Part shown: positions 1-12,265 of the stretch, piece by piece
How the letters are laid out: each line of letters starts with the position of its first letter
Position numbering within the stretch: position 1 is the first letter of the stretch
Origin: Diprion similis
Lineage: Eukaryota > Arthropoda > Insecta > Hymenoptera > Diprionidae
Direction: 5' to 3'
Assembly (NCBI RefSeq): GCF_021155765.1
Contig: NC_060112.1
Coordinates: 12,276,001 to 12,340,000, forward strand
DNA length: 64,000 bases
Notes under the pieces: model-generated
Database searches by the model: none
What the model saw: only the letters and a program-made list of their open reading frames with translations
What the model was told of the DNA's origin: nothing
Translations under genes and position numbers: made by a program

Positions 1-2893
1 GATTTATATGTGACCATAAACTGGCCGTTCTCTCAGATAATCTAAGCTGAATTCGTTCTGCTTCTGAATCACCCAAGAAGGTTCCATAGCTTGAGCAATA
101 TGCATGTTTGTAAAGTTCGATGAGTAAATCTGTTGTATATTCAAAGCTGAATTGAAATTGGCGATGTAGCTGGTAGAGACAATCTAGAAATAACAAGAAG
201 GTGGGAGCATGTGCTGGACTTTGAGAATTGGGTGGGTGATAAGGCCCATGACGTGTCCGACTGAAAAAAGCATGGCCAGCTTGTAACCACTCGCGTTCAA
301 CTAAAGCCTGCAGACCTCTCACCGTTCGACAGTCAGGATTCAGAATGGCTTGGGTCAAACTCGTCACAACGAGAGTACAATCTCTGCCAGCACCACCTAC
401 CATTAAAGTATATTGTTACTTGGGTACAGGTATAATAGTAGTGTTTACATACAAGTCTACAATAGTTTTATAACTTCTGTGCTTATGATCTTGAAATTAT
501 TGATTATTGATATATGAATAATTTCAATGCTTATCTAAAACGATAGTAATAACCAAAAATTGGACATTCAAAAATAATTATTTGCAATTTTCTCAAACAA
601 AATCTTCGTTATCTAAAATATTCGCTGAAAAACGATAATAGTTCTCCACTACTGTTGACTTGCAGAATCTATAAAATTATTATTCAATATAATCCATTAT
701 ATTTCATGAATAATGACTGTAAAAAGCGTTTGCAATCATATCATGTCTATATGAAAATATCCCGAACTAAAGCAATTAATCAAGACCATAGTGTAACTTG
801 CTCGTGAATGCTGTTGTTGGTTGTACTTATAATAGTTTACAGTTTGAATAGTTCATTAGAACATGAAAATTTTTTATTTCATATCTACACACCATGTACT
901 AAGACAGCAGCTGCTTCTTGGTGAAGACATTGGGCAGCTACACAGGCTGCATTCAATGCTGCTTGAATTGCAGATAGCCAGCCACTACCCTCTAGTCGAG
1001 AAAGCCATTGGGACGTGGAGCACTTTGTGTCACTGCAGGCTTCTATTAGTTTACAGAAACTTTCTGCCAGGTCAGTAGAGCGTGGCACAGCCTTATGCAC
1101 CTTACGCCATTGCGGGTAAGCTGCATCCATTTCAGTTCCACCTCCTCGGTTTTTAGCCGCTTGTGCCTGGCTGGCAGACCTTGTATCCACTATGTACCTG
1201 TAGGGATGATACAAATTAATCAATAATCAGTAATATTAACGCTATGTAAGAATATATCTCAAGCCGTTTACCAAAATAATGCAACCTAATCTATTCGTAG
1301 AATTACAAATTACATTATTTTTCCATCTATAGACGAGTATACTACTTTATTATATTGAGAAACCAAATATTTTTACATACCCTCGTCTGCCTGGACCTAA
1401 TACAGCATTCAAAAGCCGTTCGTCCTCTTTGCATCTTTTTCCTGTAGCTCCAGACAATGGCTGACTGCTTCTCATGAGAATACTCTAGAAAATAATTAAA
1501 ATTCTACTAACTGAATCGAGTCGTGCTTAATTATTTATTGTAAAAATCTCGTACCCCCCCATCGTGTCTGTAGCAGAGTACAGGAAATCGTCCGCCATCT
1601 CTAAACTTTGCTGCTAGTACAATAATTTTATCTTCTATATGCCGCGGTACTATTACGGCTGATGGGTACGAATTACAGACTTTATAATCACGATTCAGAT
1701 AACAAATCCGCCACTCATCAGCATGTGTTGCTAATAGTCTAGACCATTCTGAAACTGGTGCAAATGCAGTCCATCCATCTTCCACTTGCACCGTGGAATT
1801 ATTCACAGGTTGAGGGCTGTAGAAAAAAGGATACTGGAGAGGTTGATCTGAAATATAAAATGTTCATTAATTATTGTTTGGCAGCAATCATGACTTAAAT
1901 AAAGCAATTGTCAATTTGTATTCAGAAGCAGGTACAAGAATATTATGTCCATGATTATTTACCTAAACATGCCAGCCTCTCCAGAGATAACGACACATTA
2001 TTTAAATCCTCTGTACTGTTGATGTCGAGTTGATAGATATGGAAATCCTTGCATTTTAAAATAATACTGCCTCCAGGGTTTTGGTTGTTTGACTTTTTCT
2101 CTATGACATCTATGTTTCTGTGAAGTAACTGGTAAGGGATTGGATTGTCAAATACTAGTAAAATTTCAATAGGCTGCATCCACCCAGTATTCAGTAATGT
2201 TACATTACACACCTATACTTCCTGACAAACACCTTTGAAACTTTCTCATTTCTATTTATAGAACGATAACTAGCCGTAGCCCTCATTTTCAAATTGATTC
2301 ACAACACATGCAGAAACTAAATTATGTGTTACATATTTTCATATCATTTTTAGAAATGTATTCACATTCTGGCCTGCAATTTACAAGTCAACTTCCAAAG
2401 TCCACTGTCAAACAACAAATAAGGTGATATTTCTAAATTGCACACATACTTCATGCTTATTTACGTAGATATATATTTGAATCTTAAAAACATGCCTTTC
2501 TGTATCAAATTTCAAGGTCGGATATGCTACATTGTATCAGCTAGCTGGAAATTATTTTTAAAAAATCGCAAACACTTTCAGAACATAAGTAAAATTCTTA
2601 AATTTTTTACCAAGTAAGAGTTATGGATATAAGACTGTATCTAAAACTCGGGGGTTTACAGGGTTGTCGAACACCTTATAATAAAGAATATGGCGGTTGC
2701 AATAAAACTTTGAATTGATCAGTTTAAGTACCAAGAGCTCCTGGGAAACAGCCTGCCTTGATGATAGTATAAGATGATGTCCAGTGATGCAGAGCGTTCT
2801 ATCTAAGCTAGAGTTTTTATCAGTTCCATCGCTTCTATCAGTGAGAACGACGTTATCAAGTTTTGTAACCAATATCAAGTCACTCAATTCCAT
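1..2893 (-). CDS. MTMR9: Myotubularin-related protein 9 (pseudophosphatase), 3' end cut by window edge
   Basis: Six exons on the minus strand: 2732-2893 (start ATG at 2893), 1963-2128, 1555-1847, 1381-1484, 893-1197 and 1-396. All have GT-AG borders and consistent phase, giving about 475 residues; the family is about 550, so the C-terminal coiled coil is missing off the left edge. The PH-GRAM part includes CITGHHLILSSRQ near the N-terminus and IILKCKDFHIYQLDI. The myotubularin core shows DGWTAF, YPFFY, GGRFPVL, LMRSSQPLSG and YPQWRKVHKA. The P-loop that should read H-C-X5-R reads H343-G-G-A-G-R-D-C-T, so both the catalytic cysteine (G344) and arginine (C350) are gone, as in vertebrate MTMR9. 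From family knowledge it acts as a regulatory partner that stimulates active MTMR6/7/8-type PI3P/PI(3,5)P2 phosphatases. It is divergent from ZMYND8 across about 0.6 kb. Confidence 0.93.
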
Positions 2894-3530
2894 TATTCGT
2901 GCTGATTTAACTCGCTGGAAATAACAAGACGAAATATTATTATTCTACTGCAATACGTGACGTTTGGTAGATAAACGTAACCTTAAATCAATACCTTATC
3001 AGTCCGATCGTTTATCAAAATTATTATTAATTTATCGTTGAATTTATGAGCCGACTAAAGCATCGGTGTAACGGAATCGTAAGAAAACTCATTCGGTTAT
3101 AATTTTTGCAAAGTATTATGTCTTTTTGACAGCTGCTGTTAACCCGAATCTTGTATGAGCGAGATAAGTATACATACGCCTACCCTACAGCTGGTTGACA
3201 GTGATAACCAGCTAACCCTTTAACGAGAGATGTGAAAAAGATTGGCGATAATTCGTACATAAACTGGTGATATTGCGGGTTGGCGAGATGGCGAGTGAAA
3301 AAGGTGATGTAAAACTACAAGGTGTCATGCCTCAACGAGCATTCCGAGCCCTTGGAATTACCGGACCCACGCATAGTTTGACAGTTCTCCAATTGTGTAT
3401 GTGCACTTTTGTTGCGACCGAATTGTAGACACGATCACCACGTGACGTCCAGAGCTTCGCCGTTTCCCCAAGAGATGGCGCTGGCGTAGTGAGAAGAGAA
3501 GGAAAGCCCGGCTAGTGGTTCGCTCGTCCA
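2894..3530. promoter_or_regulatory. Shared divergent promoter region of MTMR9 and ZMYND8
   Basis: About 0.6 kb separates the MTMR9 start codon from the inferred ZMYND8 first exon. It is less AT-rich than its surroundings. It contains an E-box CACGTG at 3439-3444 overlapping a CRE-like TGACGTCC at 3443-3450, and a GC-richer stretch at about 3460-3545. No clear TATA box was seen. A bidirectional promoter is inferred from head-to-head gene order; start sites are not visible directly. Confidence 0.5.
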
Positions 3531-3686
3531 GCGCAGCGAGAGATATTTCCTAACTTTCCATAGCGATTAATGTCTCCACTTATGTTAGTATGATGTTAAT
3601 TCAACGATACATTAGTCTTGCACACCGATGCGTCATATCGCCAGCTTTCGTCGTTTGATAATGCGTACTTCCATCTAAACAGATTG
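3531..3686 (+). other. Probable non-coding first exon of ZMYND8
   Basis: The coding start of ZMYND8 lies just after a splice acceptor (exon starts at 5531), so an upstream 5'UTR exon is needed. A good donor (ATTG followed by gtaaga) occurs at 3686/3687, downstream of the GC-richer promoter segment. The 5' limit is a guess. The following intron (3687-5530) shows no coding content; its short ORFs at about 3618-4106 look random. Confidence 0.4.
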
Positions 3687-5545
3687 GTAAGATCCTGTTT
3701 ATATTTTTATCAAATTTTAACACTCCATCCTCTTCTATTCACTGCCATTTCACACAACCACAGCATCCATTCCTGTGCCTGCTGCTATGATGTAGGTGTA
3801 CCCACTTTTTACTTCATTGTCATCCTGATGTTACTTTCTTAATATTGAATAATGCTCAGGTTCCTAAGTTTGTACCGCTGCACTTCAATGCATTTGTACA
3901 ACTATTTGTTTTCACATTCAGTACAACACGTTGTTACCAAGTCGATTAGCATTTTTAACTCGTCTACTTTTTGCTTATCTTTCGCATTCAGCCATAATCT
4001 TGTATTCCTTAATGTCGTAGACATGTTGCTTACCCAGGAGTTGTACTACAAGTCATATTGCTTATTCATCTTACTCTTTCAAGTTATTTTTACTTCCAAG
4101 AACTGATTTGAGCCTTTATATTTCTCTTACAATTTGGGATAGTATGAAGGAAGATCCTGGCTCACGGTTTTCTTTCAATCATCAAGGAAATAGTAAATGG
4201 TATACGGAGTGGAAATCTTTTCGGACTAGGATTTCACCAGAAACTATTAAACTTTCAGCTAAAAAGAAATAAGAAAATATGCACCTGAAGTTTCGATTAA
4301 TCGAAATTTATTGTAAATCCAACTTGTTGCTGATACTGAGATCCTATGATAAGAATTTGTGCAGTATATTTGGTAAAACTTGGTAAGCTATCCAAGAGCA
4401 CAACATTGCATGGTAAACTTAAGGCTAAATAACACTTCGACCTGTGTGCAGTATTAGTAACAACTTGAGTTTTCGACTAAGCTTGATTAGTTGGAATTTT
4501 AAGTGCATAGAAAACTATCATTCCCATTTCAAAATAGACGTAATTACAATGGCATATGTAAGAATGCGCTATGTGAGCGGGTTCAACCTATATATAGCCC
4601 TTGACTGAACAAGGTAGCTGATAATTTCAAACCAGTCACCTTAACGCAATCTATGAATTTGTTTTTTTTTTAACTGAATATTGCGTTATGTATGTGAACA
4701 GAATAAATACCCATAGAGTAATCATATATACAATAATTTTTGTTGGAATAATGTTTTGTGGAACAATTGTTTCTTGGATCATTTTAAATAGGATTGGCGC
4801 ACATCATCTGTTTAAAAAAAACGTGAAGTTAATCTGCTTTGTAGTTTGAAATAATATTGACAAAAACCCTAAAAAAAAATTTCATCTGAGCTCAAGTAAT
4901 TTTGGCAGAATCATGATGAACCTAGAAATGAAATTTGATTACAAACCTTGAATTTAGAATACAGAATATTGACATGCTTGAACATGACTTAACTACTGAA
5001 AAGTTATTTTTTTCGATTATTCCTCTCACCTATATCCAATTCATGTCATTGAATTCATGAATTGATATTCATCTAGAATCTAGAAAAATGTTAAAAATGA
5101 AAGTTTGATTTAGCCAGAGCCACAATAATAGAGTGCATTAATGGTAATAATATTCAAATGAATTGATTTCAATAAGATACATTGACTGGTTTTTAGTTCA
5201 TATTTTTACCTATTTAGTCAGCATGTTACGATTTAAAATGTTTATTATAAAAATACAAAATTTCACCGTACATAAATAAAGAGCTATAGAAATGGAAAAT
5301 AAAATTTTTACACATAACACATAACATGTGGTGAAAGTTTTGTTGTATATTGAAAAAACCTGAATTTGATTATTACATCGCATTAAATGATACTTCATGT
5401 TATATAACTACATTTAATTAACTGCTATTAATTCATGTATTGTAATTACCAGTGAATAGATTTATTAACATAAATAAATGAAAATTAAATTTCAAGTGAC
5501 CAAAGCGCTAATGACAATCTACTTCACACAGATACCATCTGATAT

Positions 5546-8500
5546 ATGATTCTGAGCAACATGGAGACCTTGGAGGATAGAAAGAACGCAATGGAGGATT
5601 CCGGGGATCCGAGGAAAAATTCAGAGGCAGTAGATACAGAGAAAGACAAAAATGCTAATGAATCTGGCAAGAAATCGAACAAAATAAACAATTTGACTGA
5701 TGCTCTAGAGCAAAGTGAAGACTTAGAATCAAAGACAGATGTGAATACATCAAAGGATAACATCAGCAATGAGTCTGATGTCAAAAGCCGCAAACAATCT
5801 GCTAAAAACGATAGTGGAATTCAAGCAGAATCGCAAGATAATAACAGTGTTGAAAACAGACTTGATAGCAAGGAGCCTGATGTCTCTAAAAGTACAAGTG
5901 AGGAAACACGGGCCTCAGAAACAAAATCATCTTTATCTCTTGTTAAAGACGTCAAGATCAATGGAGAAGAGATTAAAGGGGAAAGTGCGGCTAAGGAGGG
6001 CAGGAGAAAACGGAGAATGTCAAGGTTAGTAGATACCTTGTGTGTAAACAGTCTGTTTTCTTATTTTCAATACTTTCCTATATTATTAATTTATTGCCCA
6101 ACATCGTAATTGAATAAGTTTGTCTATTTGGCATTGGCAATTTTGGCACTAGCTTCACATCGTGAAATACAATGCTTCAATGATGCTCAACAGATCATTT
6201 TACGTCATTCCCAACTTTCACCAGCTGCATAAACCGAATAGATAGACTGCACATATACAAACAATTTCCAATCTCATTATGTTTCAGAAATATTACACTC
6301 TAATGATTCTGTAACAAATATTCCATATATCTTGTCTGCGTTAGTCCATGTATGTGTCTTGACACATAAAAACTTTATGAACGTGTATTATCGTTATTCT
6401 TTACTACAAACTTTTACGATTTCTTAAACATGTATACTGTTCATTTACAACCTATCACAACCAGATTACTTCGAGTCCATTATTATTCCGTCATAGCTAT
6501 CACGTGAGTTGATAGTTCTTCATGTTACTCAATATATCACTAACCAGTTTCTTCTCATTCTGAATGCTACGAAAAATTTGGAATTTTTAAAAGCAGTGCA
6601 CCTGCATTGTTGCTGCCAGCTAAAAAGTTACATCTATGTTTCTGCTTGTGTACAGGCATTAAAATTATATATGTATATACATAACATTATTTTGTGATTT
6701 CGATGAACATTAAAGTTCATTCATCACTGCCTGAGAAAAAGTGTATTTCCTCTAAAGATGAGGATAAAGAATGAGGAATGCTTAGCAAAAGTTTTGAATA
6801 CATTCTTTATCTGGCTAAACAGGTATTAGTAATTCATCATTTATAACTGAACAGTGATTCGCATTCCAGGAGAACATGAACCATTAGTTTGTATATACAT
6901 AAGAACAGTCGATTAAATAAACTTGATTTATTTTAGTTGAATGAAGTAATCTTTATTTTACAGTCTACAAGGTAGAGATTCTTCGATAGAAAAGAGCGAA
7001 AGGCTTAACAAACGCAAGCGATCTAGGAGTGACGAAGATAAATTCTGCTGGAGATGTCACAAAGAATCTGTTGACAGCCATTGTACCGCGTGTCCACGTT
7101 CCTGGCATCGCCGATGCATGGGTGGAGGTCCACAACCGACACCGCAAAATTGGATTTGCGGCGAGTGTGCTACTATTTTAAAAGCAGAAAATGCAGAAAC
7201 ACGCTCACCGGCGATGGCTCAATTGACTGTTGAACAGCTCTGTACACTACTGAGACATGTAGTTGGAAGAATGCGCGATTATCCAGGGGTGTGTACTTTT
7301 TCATCACATTACTTGTTACATTCAGATTTTCATTCTTAAGCTTACTCCTTAAGTATGAAGTTAATAATGAGCGATAAACTTCTGAATTATTGAATATACT
7401 ATTCAATTACAATTGCTTATTGCCCGCAGTTGAATTAATTTTTTAAATTAGGGAACTTAATCTGCTACTGAGCCTTCTAGGATAGTTCAGATATCGAGTG
7501 TGTTTTTAAGAATTTTTATTCATACAGATATATTAGCGTCCTATAATGGTACACAGATAAGTTAATTATCAGGAAGGAATTTATCATTATGTCCACAGTC
7601 GGAGCCATTTTGGAAGGCGGTGGATCTCAACGAAGTTCCCAACTATTTGGACTATGTTGTTAAGCCAATGGACTTGAGTCTATTAGAATCCAATGTCCGT
7701 GCAAAACTTTATGGTAGCACGGAGGCATTTATGGCGGACGCTAAGTGGATACAGCATAACTGCATTGTGTTCAATACTTGTGCGTATTCAGGTCATTGCT
7801 TATTTTTCATGATTAATATTTAAGCCTGTGCAATTCTATGTATTCTCGAAACTTTTTTGACCAGCAGCAAATACCATTCTTTAAAATCTGCATTCGGTAT
7901 TATAAATTATAAAATGTGATTAATATTGTGCAATGCAATGTTGCTATCTTTGTAGTGTAGCCAATCAACATTCCTTTAGACATCGATGACTTTATATAAA
8001 ATATATTAGAGTACGAAGTACATTAAACATAGAAATGTTTTTCTCTTGTTTGTAAATTCGAAAACTTTGCTCTATGTGCAATATGAAAATATAATATTCT
8101 TAAAGAATATAGTGTCTCTACATTTGCAGGTGGAGGCGTTTACACAGATACCTCTAAATTAACAAATGCTGCTAGGCAGATCATAAAAGCTGCCAGGCAA
8201 GAGGTGTCTGAGATTGAAGCCTGTTCTGATTGTTATGGACATGCGCGAAACCTTCCCAGACCTCAACCCTCTTGGTTCATTGAACCCTGCCGAAGGCCTC
8301 ATCCACTTGTTTGGGCGAAACTAAAGGGATTCCCATTTTGGCCAGCCAAAGCCATGTCTCGCATAAATGGCCAAGGGCATGTGGACGTGCGATTTTTTGG
8401 AGCTCATGATCGGGCTTGGGTACCAATTCGTGATCTATATTTATATTCCGAAGATCCGCCTGCACCACTCCCTCGTAAACGAAAAGCAGATATGGACGAA

Positions 8501-11045
8501 TGTGTTCGTGAAATAACGCGCCATTGTCGAAAGCTGGAGTTGGCATTTGGACAGTTTAAATTTGCACCACCGAAAATACAGTACAATCCGAGAGATCCGT
8601 TGCAGATAAAACTAATGCTACCTAATTATGATCCTCTTCAGCCCAGCACTCCTACTGTAATATCTCCCAACACTTCACCCCGAAGAAAACCACCCCTGAG
8701 AAAGCGAGGTTTTCATCTCAAGAAGAAATCATCTTCTGAGGAGTCAACGACAAACAATGCTTCTGATTTCGCTAATGATTCAACACCACCTCGGGGTGAT
8801 TCGGATAACGATTGTGAAAAATATATCGAAGCATCCAGAATACCTAAGGTGTCACTGTCCAACAAGCTCAATAAATCCAAGTTGCCACCACTTGCTAAAT
8901 CTAATGAAAATCAAAAAGTGCTCCACAAATCATCCGATAATGGAAATTTTCATAAGAAGAAAGGCAAGATGAATCATAATCGAAGTAATACTTCAAACAA
9001 CAGCGAAAACTTGGATGATAGTGTGAAAACAGACGATGACACTCAACTAGAGCAAAGACATCAATATCAAAGAGGATGGGATGTAAATAACAGTAGCGAC
9101 GGACGTAGCAGTTCTGAAAACGAAGTCTCACTCGAAATAAGAAAATCCTCAAATTTCGGTAGCGTTATATCACATAAAGGAGAGGATGATGCTCAAGCAA
9201 ATAATACAAAAGCTCATAATAATCTATGTAATGAAACGAGATCTGTACAAGATTTGAAAATCAAAGTCAAAAACAGTCCAAAACTCAATAAAAATCCTAG
9301 AGTCTATAAGCCAAAAACTAGAATGGTGAATCAAGTTAATGCGGAGCGAGCAAAAGCCACAGCCTCAAATGAGCAAAAAGAATTGGTTGAATGCACAGAA
9401 AATATTAATTCTCGTCAGGATCAACCGTTAATTAGGCTTCTAGTACCTGCAAATAGTGGTACAAAATCTACTGCCACTGTGAGTGATATTTTTATAAGTA
9501 AGGCTGTTACTATAGCTAATTCTGTGTCCGTCCCTAAGAACCCTATGAACAGTGTTAGTAAATCTGTTTATAATTCAAACTTGATTACTGCCACTACTGT
9601 TAGTCCATCAAGTACAATAACATCAGCTTCAAATGCAGATCCTATTGCATCACCCTCAATGGGTTCGATTTTTTTAACAAATATCAACCTACTGGAATCC
9701 ACAAAGCAAATGAATTCGACAAAGGACTGTTTAAGCATAAGTGAAGAAACAGCAATGATTAAACAAGAGCCGAAAGATCAACCACAACATCATACACCAA
9801 AAAAGGAGTCTAAGGCACGTAAATCCTTTCTTAACAAACCTCCAATGTTTCCTCAAATTTCGCCAACATCCCCGCCTAAAGCTCCAGCAAGTCCACCCGA
9901 TGCAATGGTTTATATTCCGGGACACAGGACAGAAAGTGAACATGATCACTCGCTGCTACCTCCGGAGGCAGGACCTCTTAGTGCGCAGCTTCACCGAGGT
10001 GGTCAGGAATTAGCCAAGCGAATGGCAGAGTTAATGGAAGAAGCACTAGCTGAAGCAGCTGAAATAAATTCCAGTAACTCAGATAACTGTGGAACCAATC
10101 AACGTGCTACGGTGCACTATCTCAAACTGCAGATTGAACGCATGAGGTGGCAGCATCAACAGCACCTAGCTGAATTGAAGCACAACACAGGTATGCAACT
10201 AGTGAATTTTCGAATTTTATATCTGGACAACCAATTATCTAATACTGTCTCTAGTTTCAAAATAAATCGGTTGTCGTTTTTGAGTTATCATTGCCATTGC
10301 AAAACATGTCACTGATTGACATGGTTCAGCTTATTATAAAAAACAATGCTTCCTCTTAGGAAATTGACTCTAATACTAATAAAAAAAAAAAACTATGCAA
10401 ATGCACCTCGATCCAGATAATTTGGAACATGACTAGCTCCAATTAGATTAAATAGTCGGTTGCCGAAGTGTCAATTCTCAAAATTCACTCACTTCTTCGG
10501 CCATCTACTCTTATATACCACCTTAAAGAAACAGCCACTGTCAAATACACGTTTCATTGAATTTTACCTTAGAGTGTTGAAATTAGTATGCTATCTCGAA
10601 CTATTCTCGGTTCCATATTGACACACTTGTTGATAAGCATGATGTTATACTTTTAGATTGATATGTTCTAACATTATTTTTATTTCAAATTTTAGATCTG
10701 ACACTGAGAGAAATGAGAGCTAGTTTAGAGGCTGAAAGGTATCGGGCCATTGAAGAAACTAAGCGAGAGGCTGAGGAAGAGAAATTAAGAAGTATCGAGG
10801 AAACAAAACGGAAGCAGTGGTGTGCATTGTGTGGAAACGAAGCATTATTTTACTGCTGTTGGAATACAGCATATTGTGACTATCCTTGCCAGCAAGCTCA
10901 TTGGTCTACTCATATGAGAACGTGTGCGCAAAATCCACCATCAAGTACCATTATTACGGCAACTGCGAATGTCAGTCAACAACAGGTGATGCCTAGGCTT
11001 GTAATTACTTCGCCACACGCGTCATCTAACGTTTGGGGGGCCTAG
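5546..11045 (+). CDS. ZMYND8: ZMYND8-type chromatin reader (PHD, bromodomain, PWWP, MYND)
   Basis: Coding exons are 5546-6024 (exon begins 5531), 6964-7288, 7599-7791, 8130-10190 and 10696-11045; the total is 3408 bp, or 1135 aa, with phase kept. Residues 1-185 are acidic/Lys/Ser-rich and disordered. The PHD finger (about 187-231) starts FCWRCHKES and ends WICGEC. The bromodomain (about 240-350) holds the ZA-loop region YVVKPMDL and the acetyl-lysine-binding Asn context HNCIVFNTC. The PWWP (about 388-460) reads [20 protein letters not shown] long low-complexity Ser/Pro/Asn region follows, then a coiled coil (from about 990) and a C-terminal MYND zinc finger (about 1061-1096) with [15 protein letters not shown] and [10 protein letters not shown]. 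The coiled coil plus [19 protein letters not shown] matches ZMYND8 more than ZMYND11. Known role of the family: a reader of acetylated/methylated H3 that recruits corepressors and DNA-damage factors. The [11 protein letters not shown] start follows an in-exon 5'UTR; the second Met (METLED) is an alternative start. Confidence 0.95.
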
Positions 11046-12265
11046 AACTGAAATTAGTGAAAGTTCTCAGATTCACTGCTTTATGAGAATTAAATGAACA
11101 TCCACTTAGAAATTATTGATGTTATTATGCTAACTTATGCTCTCAAATATAAATATAGTATATAATAATACATTTAGGAATCTGTGGATAGAAGTTATAG
11201 TGGGTAATTAACTACGATTTTTATATGCTAAAAATAAAATGTATTATTTTGTGACGATAATAATAAGTGATATCATTAAGACAGATAATTTTTGTAAATC
11301 AAGGCCGTGATCAAGGATAATTACCAAATGTTTGACACGTGCCCAATAGTTGCAAAATATTGATTTCGTTAGAAATCATTAACGTATAGACGATTCTTTT
11401 GATTATTAGTTTTTAACGACTTGTATTTCCCATAAATCGGTTTGAGTAATTAATAATGCAACGACCTCGTTAAACAAGGAGTGTATATACCAAATTTGGG
11501 TAGTTCAAATATTTATAGATCTTATTTAAACCAGTTTTGCGCTGAACACTGTGCTGTAAAGGAGTTATAAGTTGTATAAATTCTTACACTGTAGCGTACC
11601 ACCATTAGCCCCTTATATTGGATAGTTTATTGTAAATGAATGAAACTTGTCAGGCGTATTGCAAAAAAAAAAAACATTACAATTTTTATCATTTCAGTGA
11701 AAGTGTCAAAAGTTATGAATAATGCCGAATAATAACCAATCTCTTCACCAAGTCTTTAAAATCAGGCAATCAATAGTAGTGAACTGAAAACAAAATTTGA
11801 TGTAACAAAATGTCAAAACGTATTCGAATACGGATATCTCTCATTAACTTACTTGGCCAAATAAATTCTCTGAGTATTAAAGATCCAAATATTTTATTAC
11901 AAGTTGGGGTAAGTTTACAATCTGAAACTAGTATTAGAATTCACGAAGATATTTTATATTCAATATTACCAATGTTGTTGCACAGGTGCGTTGTTCAGAA
12001 AAACTTTAGCGTCCTTATTGCGTAAAGCGGCTACAAATTTTGTTTTCTATATTTTTATCGACATATCTAATATGTGGATTACAGTTTTAGCAAAGCAGAA
12101 TTTAACCATAGTTGATTTTTTTTATTATTCTGTACAAACTCTTAAAACATTCGAAATATAGATCGTATCAGTTAATGCAATGTAAAATGATGACATGAAT
12201 TTAGAATCAGTCTTACGAGATAATACTTGGGCTGTTGCAATAAAAATAAATGTTTACATTCATTA
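11046..12265 (+). other. ZMYND8 3'UTR with polyadenylation signals
   Basis: AT-rich non-coding sequence follows the stop codon. Two adjacent AATAAA hexamers at 12239-12244 and 12245-12250 are followed by T-rich sequence, a plausible cleavage region near 12265. Earlier AATAAA-like sites (about 11236) could give a shorter form. The end is inferred. Confidence 0.5.

Noticed and set aside
885-1078. Plus-strand ORF opposite MTMR9 exon 5
   Set aside because: It is the shadow of a conserved minus-strand exon; the minus frame carries the myotubularin motifs.
5524-5793. Minus-strand ORF opposite the first ZMYND8 coding exon
   Set aside because: Ser/Leu/Phe-rich mirror of an acidic, Lys/Ser-rich coding exon; no domain.
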